Origin: Meiothermus sp.
Lineage (GTDB): Bacteria; Deinococcota; Deinococci; Deinococcales; Thermaceae
Assembly: GCF_026004075.1 (NCBI RefSeq)
Contig: NZ_BPIK01000002.1
Location: forward strand, 1 to 64,000
Direction: 5' to 3'
Length of the DNA stretch: 64,000 nucleotides
Shown: one piece after another, positions 55,867-64,000 of the stretch
Layout: each line of letters starts with the position of its first letter
Position numbering within the stretch: position 1 is the stretch's first letter
The notes under the pieces: model-generated
What the model saw: only the letters and a program-made list of their open reading frames with translations
Told to the model about the DNA's origin: nothing
Databases searched by the model: none
Position numbers and translations under genes: made by a program

Positions 55867-56658
55867 CTACAGCGGTGGATCAAACCGCCCATCAATGGCC
55901 GTCCAGCCCCCATCCACAAACAGAATGGTGCCGGTGATGTAGGAAGCCGCTGGCGAGGCCAGAAAAACCACCGCCGCCGCCACCTCCTCAGGACGGCCCC
56001 AGCGCCGCAGGATGTTGCGCTCGGCGTAGGCCTGGTACCAGTCGGGCTTGCCCTTGATGGGGGCGGTGAGGGGGGTGTCAATCACCCCAGGGCCAATTGC
56101 GTTGGCCCGCACCCCTTTGGGGCCAAGCTCCACGGCCAGGCCCCGGATAAGCTGGACAGTGCCAGCCTTGGTCATGGCATAGACCGACTGCCCCGGCTCC
56201 ACCACCAGCGAGCGGATGGAGGAAAATGCAATGAGCGAGCCCCCACCCTGCGCGGCCATGACCCGGCCCGCTTCCGTGAGGAGATTAAAAGTGCCTTTGA
56301 GGTTGACGTTCACCACCCGGTCGAACTCCTCGCTGGTATAGTTCAAAGCAGGCTTGCGCACGTTGATGCTGGGCGTGGTCACGGCCACATCGAGCCGTCC
56401 GTGGCGTTCCAGAATGCCCCCCATCAGGCCCTTGACCCCCTCGAGGTCGGTGATGTCCACCTGGTTGGCCTCGGCCCGGCCCCCATTGGCCTCAATTCGG
56501 CCGGCGGTCTCGGCGGCCAGCTCGGCCTTCGCATCCGCCACCACCACGGTGGCCCCCTGGGCCGCCAGGGCCTCGCAGGAGGCCTGTCCAATCCCCGAGC
56601 CGCCCCCCACTACCAGCGCCACCTTGCCATCCAATCGGAACATCTCCGCATAGTTCAT
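55867..56658 (-). CDS. Short-chain dehydrogenase/reductase
   Basis: This is a 263-residue classical SDR. The cofactor motif VVGGGSGIGQA is near residue 15, with Asp after the second strand (VVADAK) favouring NAD(H). The catalytic Ser is in IAFSSIRS and the Tyr/Lys pair in YAMTKAG; FVDGGWTAIDG ends the protein, like 3-oxoacyl and sorbitol/gluconate dehydrogenases. GAGGAGG precedes the ATG at 56658. It is 10 bp downstream of the peptide permease gene, so it is the last gene of that operon; its substrate is unknown. Confidence 0.85.
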   Translation of the reverse strand: MNYAEMFRLDGKVALVVGGGSGIGQASCEALAAQGATVVVADAKAELAAETAGRIEANGGRAEANQVDITDLEGVKGLMGGILERHGRLDVAVTTPSINVRKPALNYTSEEFDRVVNVNLKGTFNLLTEAGRVMAAQGGGSLIAFSSIRSLVVEPGQSVYAMTKAGTVQLIRGLAVELGPKGVRANAIGPGVIDTPLTAPIKGKPDWYQAYAERNILRRWGRPEEVAAAVVFLASPAASYITGTILFVDGGWTAIDGRFDPPL

Positions 56659-56668
56659 GCTTACCTCC

Positions 56669-57526
56669 TCAGCTTCTTTTTCTGGGGTCGAGGTAGTCCC
56701 GCAACCCGTCGCCCAGCAGGTTGAAGCCCAGCACCGCCAGGCCAATAGCCAGACCGGGGAAAATGACCGGGTAGGGCGTCAGCTCCTGGTAGCTCTGCGC
56801 CTCGCGCAGCATCCGGCCCCAGCTGGGGTTGGGGGGCTGGGTGCCCAGGCCCAGGTACGAGAGCGCGGCCTCGGCCAGAATTGCCACGGCAAAGGCCAGG
56901 CTGGCCTGCACCACCAGCGGCCCGATGATGTTGGGCAGGACATGCTTCAGCATAATGCGCCCATTGCCCATGCCCAAAGCCCTGGCCGCCTCGATGTAGG
57001 GCAGGGCCTTGACCGAGAGCACCCCGGCCCGGGCCACCCGAGCAAAGGCCGGAACCGCCGCCAGGCCAATCGCCACCATCGAGGTGGTCACGCCGGGGTT
57101 GAAGATGGCCGCCAGCAAGAGAGCGATGAGCAGGGCCGGAAGGGCATAGAGGGTCTCGAGCAGCACCGACAGAATCTGGTCGAGCCAGCCGCCAAAGTAC
57201 CCCCCCAGCACCCCCAGCAGAAGCCCCACCGAAAGCCCGATACCTACTGCGATTAGCCCTACGTAGAGCGCGTTTTGGGCCCCCGCCAGCACCCGAGCCA
57301 GGGTATCGCGCCCTAGGATGTCGGTTCCTAGAGGATGTCCTTCGGCAAAAATCGGGGCCAGGCGGTTGGGGGTGGTGGCGTTGGGGTTGGTGGGGTTAAG
57401 CGCACTGGCCAGCACCATCAGCAGAATGAGCACAATCAGGAAGGCTCCCGCCCTGAGGGCAAGGGGTAGCCGGGCCCACCTCGAGGGTCTTTTGGACGGC
57501 TTTGCTTGGACAATCTGGCTAGGCAT
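56669..57526 (-). CDS. dppC: Oligopeptide ABC permease, DppC type
   Basis: This is a 285-residue permease with an N-terminal helix followed by a large loop holding GTDILGRDTLARVLAGAQNAL, typical of DppC/OppC, and five further helices. The EAA-type cytoplasmic loop is at EAARALGMGNGRIMLKHVLPN. With DppB it forms the channel of a peptide or nickel importer. It overlaps dppB by 8 bp. No ATPase genes (dppD, dppF) follow; they must be encoded elsewhere. Confidence 0.88.
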   Translation of the reverse strand: MPSQIVQAKPSKRPSRWARLPLALRAGAFLIVLILLMVLASALNPTNPNATTPNRLAPIFAEGHPLGTDILGRDTLARVLAGAQNALYVGLIAVGIGLSVGLLLGVLGGYFGGWLDQILSVLLETLYALPALLIALLLAAIFNPGVTTSMVAIGLAAVPAFARVARAGVLSVKALPYIEAARALGMGNGRIMLKHVLPNIIGPLVVQASLAFAVAILAEAALSYLGLGTQPPNPSWGRMLREAQSYQELTPYPVIFPGLAIGLAVLGFNLLGDGLRDYLDPRKRS

Positions 57527-58466
57527 AACTCACCCTCGGATCGAGCAAACCATACAGCAAGTCCACCAGCAGGTTCATAAGCACGATAAAGGCCGCAATC
57601 ACCAGCACCACCCCCTGCACCAGGGGGTAGTCGCGGGCGCTGATGGCGGTGAGCGAGAGCGAGCCCAGGCCCGGAATCCCGAAGACTGTCTCCACCACCA
57701 CCGTGGCGATGAGCAGGCTGGCAAATTCCAGCCCCAGCACCGTCACCACCGGCAGGGCCGCGTTGCGCAGGGCGTGCTTGTACAGCACCACCCGTTCGGC
57801 CAGCCCCTTGGCGCGGGCGGTGCGGATAAAATCCTGCGAGAGCACCTCGAGCACACTCCCCCGCACCAGCCGCACCAGAAACGAGGCGCTGGCCAGCGCC
57901 ACGGTGAGTACCGGCAGCACCAAAGCGGCCAGCGCGCGCTCCGGGTTCTCCCAGCCCCCGATGGGAAAGCTGGTGGGCAGGGGCAGCTTGAGCCAGACGA
58001 TAAAGATATAGATGAACATCAGCCCCACCCAGAACGAGGGCAGCACGATGCCCAGCAACGAGGCCACCGAGACCCCCAGGTCGATGGGGCTTCCGGCCTT
58101 GCGGGCCGCCAGGATGCCCAGGGGCACGGCTAGGATGGTAGCCAGCAGCAACGAAGCCACCACGATGGGGAGGGTGATGCCCAGCCGGGCCACAATCAGC
58201 TCCGAGATGGGCCGCTCGTAGCGGATGGACTGGCCCAGGTCGCCCCGCAGCACCCCGCCCAACCAGCTTATGTAGCGCTCGAGCGGCGGTTTATCCAGGC
58301 CTAGCCGGGCCTCGAGGGCCTCGAGGTCGGCGGGCGTGGCCTCAATCCCCAGAATGGCCTGGGCCGGGTTGCCGGGAATCAGCAACAGCGCTCCAAACAC
58401 CAACAGTGTCGCCAACCACAGGGTGACGAGGGCCAAGCCAAGGCGGCGAAGCGTGTAGGCAAACAT
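57519..58466 (-). CDS. dppB: Oligopeptide ABC permease, DppB type
   Basis: This is a 315-residue permease of the DppB/OppB type: a first helix, an external region with PGNPAQAILG and a GLDKPPLERYISWLGG block, then about five helices. The EAA loop is QDFIRTARAKGLAERVVLYKHALRN. It pairs with DppC (overlap 8 bp) for uptake of short peptides. The gap to the binding-protein gene upstream is 76 bp. Confidence 0.88.
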   Translation of the reverse strand: MFAYTLRRLGLALVTLWLATLLVFGALLLIPGNPAQAILGIEATPADLEALEARLGLDKPPLERYISWLGGVLRGDLGQSIRYERPISELIVARLGITLPIVVASLLLATILAVPLGILAARKAGSPIDLGVSVASLLGIVLPSFWVGLMFIYIFIVWLKLPLPTSFPIGGWENPERALAALVLPVLTVALASASFLVRLVRGSVLEVLSQDFIRTARAKGLAERVVLYKHALRNAALPVVTVLGLEFASLLIATVVVETVFGIPGLGSLSLTAISARDYPLVQGVVLVIAAFIVLMNLLVDLLYGLLDPRVSYA

Positions 58467-58542
58467 ACGTCAAGAACCAGGGCCGGGCGCCTAAGGCTGA
58501 GAGGCCCCAGACACCCGACCCTCAAAATCCATCATTGGTCGG

Positions 58543-60045
58543 TTATGGCCGTACCCACACCTCGGCCACGCTGATTCCTGGAGACAAGAAGCCATCCGGC
58601 CAGTTCTGCACACGGGCCCGGTAGGCCCCCAAGGCCGGCAGGCTCATGACCCATACCCCAGCTGCATCCTCGGCCAGAAGGCGCTGGGCCGCTGCCAGGG
58701 CCTCGCAGGCTTTGGTCTGGTTGGGGGCCCGCAGGTACTGGGTGAAGAGCTGCTGGAAGCGCGGGCTGTTGTAGCGCCAGTAGTAGCGGGGGTTGGCGTA
58801 GTTTCCGATATCGTTGGCCTCCACGTGCCCGATGATGGTCATGGCGTAGTCGGCCTGCGAGAAGACCCGCTGGATCCAGGTGTTGAAGTCGGTGACCTGG
58901 ATGGTCACTTGCAGCGGCCCCAGCTTGTTGAGCTGGGCCACCATGGCCTCGCCGATACGGCGCTCGTAGGGGAACTCGGCGGCCAGGTTAAAGGTAAAGC
59001 GCAGGGGGTTCTGGTTGGTGAAACCAGCCTCGGCCAGGAGGCGGCGGGCCTCGTCGGGGTTGTAGGCGTTGAAGTTGCTCAAGTCCACGTAGCAGGCCTC
59101 ACCCGGCGAGCGCATGGAGCCGATCTTGGTTCCATAGCCCAGCATGGCGCCCTGGATTAGCTCGTCCTTGTTGGTCGCCAGCGTGATGGCCCGGCGCACC
59201 CGCACGTCGTTGAAGGGCGGGCGGCTGTTGTTGAAACCGGCCACCGCTTCGGCTGTCCCGGAGCCCGAGAACACCTTGAAGTTGCTGTCGCGTGAGAGCA
59301 CCACCGCGTTTTCGGGCAGCAGGCTGTAGGCGATCACGTCCAGGTCGCCGGCCCGCAGGCCGGCCAGTTGGGCATCCCCATCGCCCAGGAAGCGGAAGTT
59401 GACCCGATCCAGGTAGGGCAGACCCTGCAGGTAGTAGTTGGGGTTGCGCTCGAGCCGCACCGCCACCCCCCGCTCCCAGGCCGCAAAGCGGAAGGGGCCG
59501 GTGCCAATGGGCTGCACCCGTTGCTCGGCCAGGGGGCGCTGCCGGGGGCCAATGAGCGACTCGGGGCGCGAAAGAATGAACAGGAAGTCGTTGTTGGGCT
59601 GGCGCAGGCTAAACACCACCGTGTTGGGGTTGGGGCTGGTGATGTTGGCGATGTCGCGGTACAGGTCGGGGCGCAGGTGGCCCGAGGCCCGGGTGTCGGG
59701 GTTGCGGGCCCGGTTGAACTTGGCCAGCACGTCCTGAGCGGTAAAGTCGGAGCCGTCGTGGAACTTTACGCCCTGGCGCAGGGTAAAGGTGTAGGTCAGG
59801 CCCGAGTTGGAAACCACCCAGCGCGTAGCCAGCGAGGGCACGATCTCGCCCTTGGGGTTGCGCTTAACCAGACCCTGCAGCACGTTGTCGTAAACCACCC
59901 GGGAGATGTCCGCCCCGGCCACCTGGGTCGGATCCCAGGCCGCGGGCTCGGTCTGGATAGCGATGGTGATGCTGCCACCGCGCTGCTGGGCCCAGGCCAG
60001 TCCGAGTAGGGCCAAGACACCAATAAGCAACCAACGTTTCATCAC
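58543..60045 (-). CDS. dppA: Peptide-type ABC substrate-binding protein
   Basis: This is a 500-residue family 5 extracellular binding protein. A signal peptide (LLIGVLALLGLAWAQ, cut near residue 20) precedes GGSITIAIQTEPAAWDPTQ, the usual start of the mature protein, and YTFTLRQGVKFHDGSDFTAQDV, the family signature. It catches peptides or similar ligands outside the membrane for DppB and DppC. AAGGAGG lies before the ATG. It opens the transporter part of the group; ligand specificity is not shown by sequence. Confidence 0.9.
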   Translation of the reverse strand: MMKRWLLIGVLALLGLAWAQQRGGSITIAIQTEPAAWDPTQVAGADISRVVYDNVLQGLVKRNPKGEIVPSLATRWVVSNSGLTYTFTLRQGVKFHDGSDFTAQDVLAKFNRARNPDTRASGHLRPDLYRDIANITSPNPNTVVFSLRQPNNDFLFILSRPESLIGPRQRPLAEQRVQPIGTGPFRFAAWERGVAVRLERNPNYYLQGLPYLDRVNFRFLGDGDAQLAGLRAGDLDVIAYSLLPENAVVLSRDSNFKVFSGSGTAEAVAGFNNSRPPFNDVRVRRAITLATNKDELIQGAMLGYGTKIGSMRSPGEACYVDLSNFNAYNPDEARRLLAEAGFTNQNPLRFTFNLAAEFPYERRIGEAMVAQLNKLGPLQVTIQVTDFNTWIQRVFSQADYAMTIIGHVEANDIGNYANPRYYWRYNSPRFQQLFTQYLRAPNQTKACEALAAAQRLLAEDAAGVWVMSLPALGAYRARVQNWPDGFLSPGISVAEVWVRP

Positions 60046-60157
60046 GATTCCTCCTTGATTTGTTGTGGGAATGTCGCGATTTATGGCCGCGTCGCGCGGG
60101 TGAACCCGGTATCTCGAGTTTCACCATGCTAGGTCGGGCTTTCTCCACCCTTCCTAT

Positions 60158-60190
60158 CCGAAAAAAGCCTGCACGATACGCTTTTTTCGG
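60158..60190 (-). terminator. Hairpin between the M20 peptidase and dppA genes
   Basis: CCGAAAAAAGC (60158-60168) pairs perfectly with GCTTTTTTCGG (60180-60190) over an 11-nt loop. The T run lies within the arm. It falls in the 197-bp gap between the two genes and may end or attenuate the upstream transcript, with a new promoter for dppA after it. Nothing else is evident in the gap. Confidence 0.5.
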
Positions 60191-60242
60191 CCTCGCTCGC
60201 AAGGAGACAATACCACAATTCGCTCTGGGGAAAAAGCCTGCC

Positions 60243-61436
60243 TTACTCGGCCAGCATCAACACCCCCACAGCGGCATACAGCCGGGCTGCAGCCAGCAAT
60301 TCTTCAATCTCTATGTACTCATCGGCCTGATGGGGCATAGTTTTACCGCCCGGCCCAAGGGTCACGATGGGCAGCCCAGCCAAGGCCCACAAGAAAGTGC
60401 CGTCGGTGGCCCCCGGCACACCCCCATACCGGATGGGCATCTGCAAAAGCTGCAAGCCCCGTTCCACCGCCTGCACCAGCACGGCATCGCGCGGGGTCTC
60501 GGTGGCGGGGCGGTCTTCGAAGACCTCGAGGCTCGCGCTTATCCCCGCCTCCAGACTCTCTTCCAGGGCCTGCCGGAGCCGGGCCTCGAGGGCCCGGTGA
60601 TCCTGTCCGGGGTTGGTACGGATATCCAGCCCCACCCGCACCCGATCGGGCATCACGTTGAACTGCCCCTCCCCGGCCCCCGCCTGGAAGACCGTCGGGG
60701 TAATCCAGGGCAGGCCCAGGTACTCGTGCTGGCTTTCTGCCTGCAAGGCCGCTTGAAGCCTGCCGAGCTCCGTTACGAATCTGGATGCCGACGGGATGGG
60801 GTTGGCCCCGGCATAGGGCATGGCCCCGTGGGCCATCTTCCCCTGAAAGTGCACCCAGACCCGCATGGCCCCCTTTTGCCACAGGCACACCTGGTTTTCC
60901 TCCGGCTCGCAGATGATAGCCCCGGCGAAGCCCTCGGCATAACCCGCACGAACAAAAGCCTTGATGCCGATCATCAGGCCCTCTTCATCGCAGGGAATGC
61001 ACAGCCGCAGGGTTTTCTGGGGCAGGCCCAGCACCTTTTGCACCGCCACCGCCGCGCAAATGGCCGCAGCCAGCCCGCCTTTCATGTCGCAGGCCCCGCG
61101 CCCGTAAATTCTGCCGTCCACAATTCGGGCCTCGTAGGGGGGGAGTGTCCATTGATCCAGACTGCCGTGCGTGACCACATCGGTATGGCCTTCCAGAATG
61201 AGCCCCCCTTTGCCCTGCCCCAGGTCGGCAATCAGGTTGGGGCGGCCCGGCGCCACCGCCTGCACGGTGGTCTTGAAACCGCGCTCGCGCAGGTAGGGCT
61301 CCAGAAAATCCACCACCGGCTGCTCCCCCGGCCCTGGGTAATAGCTAGCTATGCGGATCAGGGCCTGGGTCAGGCGCACCAGTTCGTCGGCGTCTACAGC
61401 CTGGGCAGCTTGGAGGGCAAGGCTGTTTCTGTCCAT
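60243..61436 (-). CDS. M20-family peptidase (ArgE/DapE/CPG2-like)
   Basis: This is a 397-residue zinc peptidase. Metal ligands are visible in EGHTDVVTHG (His, Asp), GRGACDMKGGLAAA (Asp) and CDEEGLMIG (catalytic Glu pair). A lid/dimerisation domain lies at about 185-300, and PGATDGTFLW carries the last ligand region. M20 enzymes cleave peptides or deacylate amino acids. It is upstream of the dpp transporter genes on the same strand, so it probably processes imported peptides. It is not clearly ArgE or DapE. Confidence 0.87.
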   Translation of the reverse strand: MDRNSLALQAAQAVDADELVRLTQALIRIASYYPGPGEQPVVDFLEPYLRERGFKTTVQAVAPGRPNLIADLGQGKGGLILEGHTDVVTHGSLDQWTLPPYEARIVDGRIYGRGACDMKGGLAAAICAAVAVQKVLGLPQKTLRLCIPCDEEGLMIGIKAFVRAGYAEGFAGAIICEPEENQVCLWQKGAMRVWVHFQGKMAHGAMPYAGANPIPSASRFVTELGRLQAALQAESQHEYLGLPWITPTVFQAGAGEGQFNVMPDRVRVGLDIRTNPGQDHRALEARLRQALEESLEAGISASLEVFEDRPATETPRDAVLVQAVERGLQLLQMPIRYGGVPGATDGTFLWALAGLPIVTLGPGGKTMPHQADEYIEIEELLAAARLYAAVGVLMLAE

Positions 61437-61476
61437 TATTCATCCTACAGGGTGGAAAGGACGTGGCTCTTAAGGC

Positions 61477-62487
61477 CTATTTTTCGTACAAATCGCGGTA
61501 GGAAACCAGCCCCCCTACCGAATGGGCGTGTAGCACCCCATGCACCAGGGCCCGGGCAAACACATCGGCGGCCACCGCACCAATCCGGCTGAGTTCGGCG
61601 GGGCCGGTAATCTCCACCTCGCCGGTAGCCAGACAGAAAATCACATCGCCATCAAACATGGTATGGGCCGGGAAAACCGCTCGAGCGATGCCGTCGTGGG
61701 CCATCTGGGCTACCTTCTGGGCCTGGGCTTTGCTCAGCCTGGCGTTGGTGGCTACGCAGCCGATTACCGTGTTGCTGCGCACAAAGGCGTCGGCGAAGAC
61801 CTCGGTGTAGTCCGGGGCCGACAGGCGCCGGGGGGGGTGCTTGAGCTTGAACTCGCCCTCCTGCTCCAGGAAACGCGCGTAAAGCTCACCGGTTACCGGG
61901 TCGTGGGCCCGCCCGTGGGCGTTGGCCGCCACAATGGCCCCCACCACCACCCCGCCGGGCAGCTCGAGGCTGGCGGTGCCCACACCCCCTTTCAATCCAC
62001 CGTTCCGGGCGCCCGTCCCCACCCCCACCACACCCTGCTCCACCGGCCCGCCCTTCAGGTTCTGGGCCGCCTGGTAGCCGTAAAAGGCGCTAGGGCGCAC
62101 CGTAGCGCTGCCCACCAGCAAATCAAAAATCACCGCGGCTGGCACGATGGGCACAATGGCCTGGGTGGTGGCGTTGCCCACCGGGTAGCCCTTGTGGTGC
62201 TCCTCGAGCCAGCGCATCACCCCTGAAGCGGCCTCGAGGCCATACGCACTCCCGCCCGAGAGCACAATAGCCTGTACCTGCTCAACCAGGTTAACTGGGT
62301 TCAGCAAATCGGTTTCGCGCGTGCCCGGCGCACTGCCGCGCACATCCACCCCTGCCACCGCGCCATTTTCGGGATAGATGACCGTAACCCCTGTGAGGTG
62401 CTCGAGGTCGGTGTAGTGACCCACCTGGATACCGGGAACATCGGTGATGGCGTTAAACCGGCCGGGCTTCATGGACAGACCCAGCAT
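61477..62487 (-). CDS. P1/S58-family aminopeptidase (DmpA/NylC-like)
   Basis: This is a 336-residue N-terminal-nucleophile-fold hydrolase precursor. Features are the N-terminal GRFNAITDVPGIQVGHYTD, GGSAYGLEAASGVMRWLEEH, and IGCVATNARLSKAQAQKVAQ, where such proteins self-cleave before a Ser or Thr to create the nucleophile (here probably the Thr of VATNA). DmpA releases D-amino acids and beta-peptides; NylC opens nylon oligomers. It lies 40 bp upstream of the M20 gene, consistent with peptide scavenging. Exact substrates are unknown. Confidence 0.85.
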   Translation of the reverse strand: MLGLSMKPGRFNAITDVPGIQVGHYTDLEHLTGVTVIYPENGAVAGVDVRGSAPGTRETDLLNPVNLVEQVQAIVLSGGSAYGLEAASGVMRWLEEHHKGYPVGNATTQAIVPIVPAAVIFDLLVGSATVRPSAFYGYQAAQNLKGGPVEQGVVGVGTGARNGGLKGGVGTASLELPGGVVVGAIVAANAHGRAHDPVTGELYARFLEQEGEFKLKHPPRRLSAPDYTEVFADAFVRSNTVIGCVATNARLSKAQAQKVAQMAHDGIARAVFPAHTMFDGDVIFCLATGEVEITGPAELSRIGAVAADVFARALVHGVLHAHSVGGLVSYRDLYEK

Positions 62488-62506
62488 AACAAAAAGCCCA
62501 CCAAAA

Positions 62507-62719
62507 CTATTGCAGCTCTATCTCCAGCTCGCCACCCGCCGCCACAAAACCCACCCTTTTGTGGGTGCCGTCGCAAAAAGGCTTATTTTCTGAGTGACCG
62601 CAGCGACACAGCGCGAGTTTAGCGCGCTCGAGCACCCGCTCTTCCCCATCGAGCACGAACCTGCTGCCCTCCGGCAGGTCTATCACCAACGATCCGTTTT
62701 CCCGCAAGCGGATTTTCAT
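62507..62719 (-). CDS. CDGSH iron-sulfur domain protein
   Basis: This is a 70-residue protein whose C-terminal part has the CDGSH (mitoNEET-type) signature ALCRCGHSENKPFCDGTHKR, three Cys and one His binding a labile 2Fe-2S cluster. The N-terminal 30 residues form beta strands. Such proteins handle electrons or clusters. TAAACT lies 6 nt before the ATG, suggesting a leaderless mRNA. It ends 20 bp before the P1 peptidase start on the same strand but likely has its own promoter or heads that unit. Confidence 0.9.
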   Translation of the reverse strand: MKIRLRENGSLVIDLPEGSRFVLDGEERVLERAKLALCRCGHSENKPFCDGTHKRVGFVAAGGELEIELQ

Positions 62720-62857
62720 AAACCCAGTTTAGACTCTGCCATTTCACCCAAAACGGGGCGATTGACCCTACTGAGTTATAGGTTCGTAGCGGAGACTAGT
62801 TCCGAAGGCTAGTGAGAGATTTATCAAAGTCGCTGGCCTCCCAGAGGAGGAACCACA

Positions 62858-64000
62858 ATGCCCGTGAAATATCCAGGGACAACCGTTAGAGTTAAGGACG
62901 ATATGCAAAGCCTCGAGTTCCCCCCTTACATCAAGAGCGAGCGGGTCAAACACTGGATTGCCGAAGCCGTGGCACTGTGCAAGCCCGACGCAGTGCACTT
63001 CTGCGACGGCTCAGAAGAGGAGTACAACGCCCTGTGCGATCAGTTAGTCGAGGCTGGTACGTTCATCCGCCTCAACCCCAAGCTGCGCCCAAACAGCTTT
63101 CTAGCCCGCTCCGACCCCAGCGACGTCGCACGGGTCGAGGATCGCACCTTCATCTGCTCCATCAACAAAGAAGACGCCGGCCCCACCAACAACTGGGTCA
63201 ACCCCAAAGAAATGCACGCTACCTTGCAGGGCCTGTTCGACGGTTGCATGCGGGGCCGCACCATGTACGTGGTGCCCTTTAGCATGGGGCCGCTGGGCTC
63301 CCCCATCAGCTACATCGGCATCGAGATTACCGACTCGGCCTATGTGGTGGTCAATATGCGCATCATGACCCGCATGGGTAAGGCCGTTTACGACGTGCTG
63401 GGTGAGGATGGCGACTTTGTGCCCTGTATGCACACGGTGGGGATGCCCCTGGAACCCGGCCAGAAAGATATTCCCTGGCCCTGCAATCCCAAGGTCAAAT
63501 ACATCGTGCATTTCCCCGAAGAGCGCAGCATCTGGAGCTACGGTTCGGGCTACGGCGGCAATGCCCTGCTGGGCAAGAAATGCCTGGCCTTGCGCATCGC
63601 CAGCGTAATTGGTCGTGACGAGGGCTGGCTGGCCGAGCACATGCTGATTCTGGGGGTCGAAGACCCCAAGGGCCAGAAAACCTATGTGGCAGCCGCATTC
63701 CCCAGCGCTTGCGGTAAGACCAACTTTGCCATGCTAATTCCGCCCAAGCCCTTCCAGGACGACGGTTGGAAAGTCACCACCGTGGGCGACGACATCGCCT
63801 GGATCAAGCCCGGCCCTGACGGGCGCCTTTATGCCATCAACCCCGAGGCCGGCTACTTTGGGGTGGCCCCCGGCACGTCCTATGCCACCAACCCCAATGC
63901 CATGGAATCCATCAAGGCCAATACCATCTTCACCAATGTGGCCCTCACCCCCGAGGGCGATGTGTGGTGGGAAGGTATGGATGGCCCGCCGCCCGCCAAA
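62858..64000 (+). CDS. pckG: Phosphoenolpyruvate carboxykinase, GTP-dependent (3' end outside window)
   Basis: This is the first 381 residues of GTP-type PEPCK, which converts oxaloacetate and GTP to PEP, CO2 and GDP in gluconeogenesis. The ATG follows GAGGAGG. Marks are [39 protein letters not shown] and the P-loop [13 protein letters not shown] (near residue 282), the kinase-1a motif with the hyper-reactive Cys; then GDDIAWIK, and the truncated guanine-binding region. The usual length is about 600 residues, so about 220 are missing at the right edge. The sequence is clearly GTP-type rather than ATP-type. Confidence 0.96.
   Translation, partial: MPVKYPGTTVRVKDDMQSLEFPPYIKSERVKHWIAEAVALCKPDAVHFCDGSEEEYNALCDQLVEAGTFIRLNPKLRPNSFLARSDPSDVARVEDRTFICSINKEDAGPTNNWVNPKEMHATLQGLFDGCMRGRTMYVVPFSMGPLGSPISYIGIEITDSAYVVVNMRIMTRMGKAVYDVLGEDGDFVPCMHTVGMPLEPGQKDIPWPCNPKVKYIVHFPEERSIWSYGSGYGGNALLGKKCLALRIASVIGRDEGWLAEHMLILGVEDPKGQKTYVAAAFPSACGKTNFAMLIPPKPFQDDGWKVTTVGDDIAWIKPGPDGRLYAINPEAGYFGVAPGTSYATNPNAMESIKANTIFTNVALTPEGDVWWEGMDGPPPAK

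Overview
The window looks like a chromosome segment of a moderately thermophilic member of the Thermaceae (Deinococcota), most probably Meiothermus or a close relative. The reasons are the high G+C content, the very frequent CTCGAG hexamer outside the left end, many start codons preceded by a TANNNT -10 box at only 5-8 nt (leaderless-type promoters), and the gene set: a 2-phosphoglycerate kinase with ATP-cone repeats, a DUF5317 protein, a homodimeric-type pyruvate dehydrogenase E1 and GTP-dependent PEP carboxykinase. No database was searched; the genus is an inference.

Left end (1 to about 4160): the right end of a mobile element. It has a partial unknown gene, two divergent XRE-type regulators around a palindrome-bearing control region, and a large serine integrase overlapping the second regulator. 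The integrase is split by an IS630-family insertion sequence that uses a -1 frameshift on an A7 run. The element ends inside comM, which is cut at its conserved NPCPC motif; the other half of comM must lie left of the window.

5.3-21.2 kb: chromosomal housekeeping. A DUF2007 protein and ROK glucokinase, an aldo/keto reductase, 2-phosphoglycerate kinase, tRNA-Cys and tRNA-Val(GAC), a sigma-region-4-like protein, a tiny secreted or membrane peptide, a membrane HD-GYP phosphodiesterase with a DUF5317 partner, a Ca2+/H+ antiporter, a GNAT enzyme, an alcohol dehydrogenase, and metY-metF behind a SAM-I riboswitch whose expression platform appears to hide the metY ribosome binding site. These are followed by nrnA, aroA and cmk.

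21.2-32.2 kb: the E2 and E1 genes of pyruvate dehydrogenase, then a glcDEF glycolate oxidase operon with a glycerate kinase, an esterase, and (opposite strand) an S4-type RNA-binding protein.

32.2-40.5 kb: one long leftward cluster, mreB-lpxD-lpxC-Gfo/Idh-fabZ-lpxA-lpxB-like-MsbA-like ABC exporter-S4 protein. It encodes the first steps of a lipid A-type pathway plus an exporter in a lineage usually described as lacking lipopolysaccharide.

40.5-55.8 kb: a region with two long inverted repeats, tRNA-Val(CAC), argB, a zinc-type dehydrogenase, a NYN-domain protein, a LolC/E-like permease, a 3D-domain secreted protein, an asp23-fakA operon, a DUF3108 protein, wecB with a cyclophilin and a lipase-like hydrolase, a SERCA-like Ca2+-ATPase and an orphan sugar-type binding protein.

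55.8-64 kb: a leftward peptide-scavenging group (P1/DmpA-type peptidase, M20 peptidase, oligopeptide binding protein, two permeases, an SDR), a CDGSH iron-sulfur protein, and the start of GTP-dependent pckG, which runs off the right edge.
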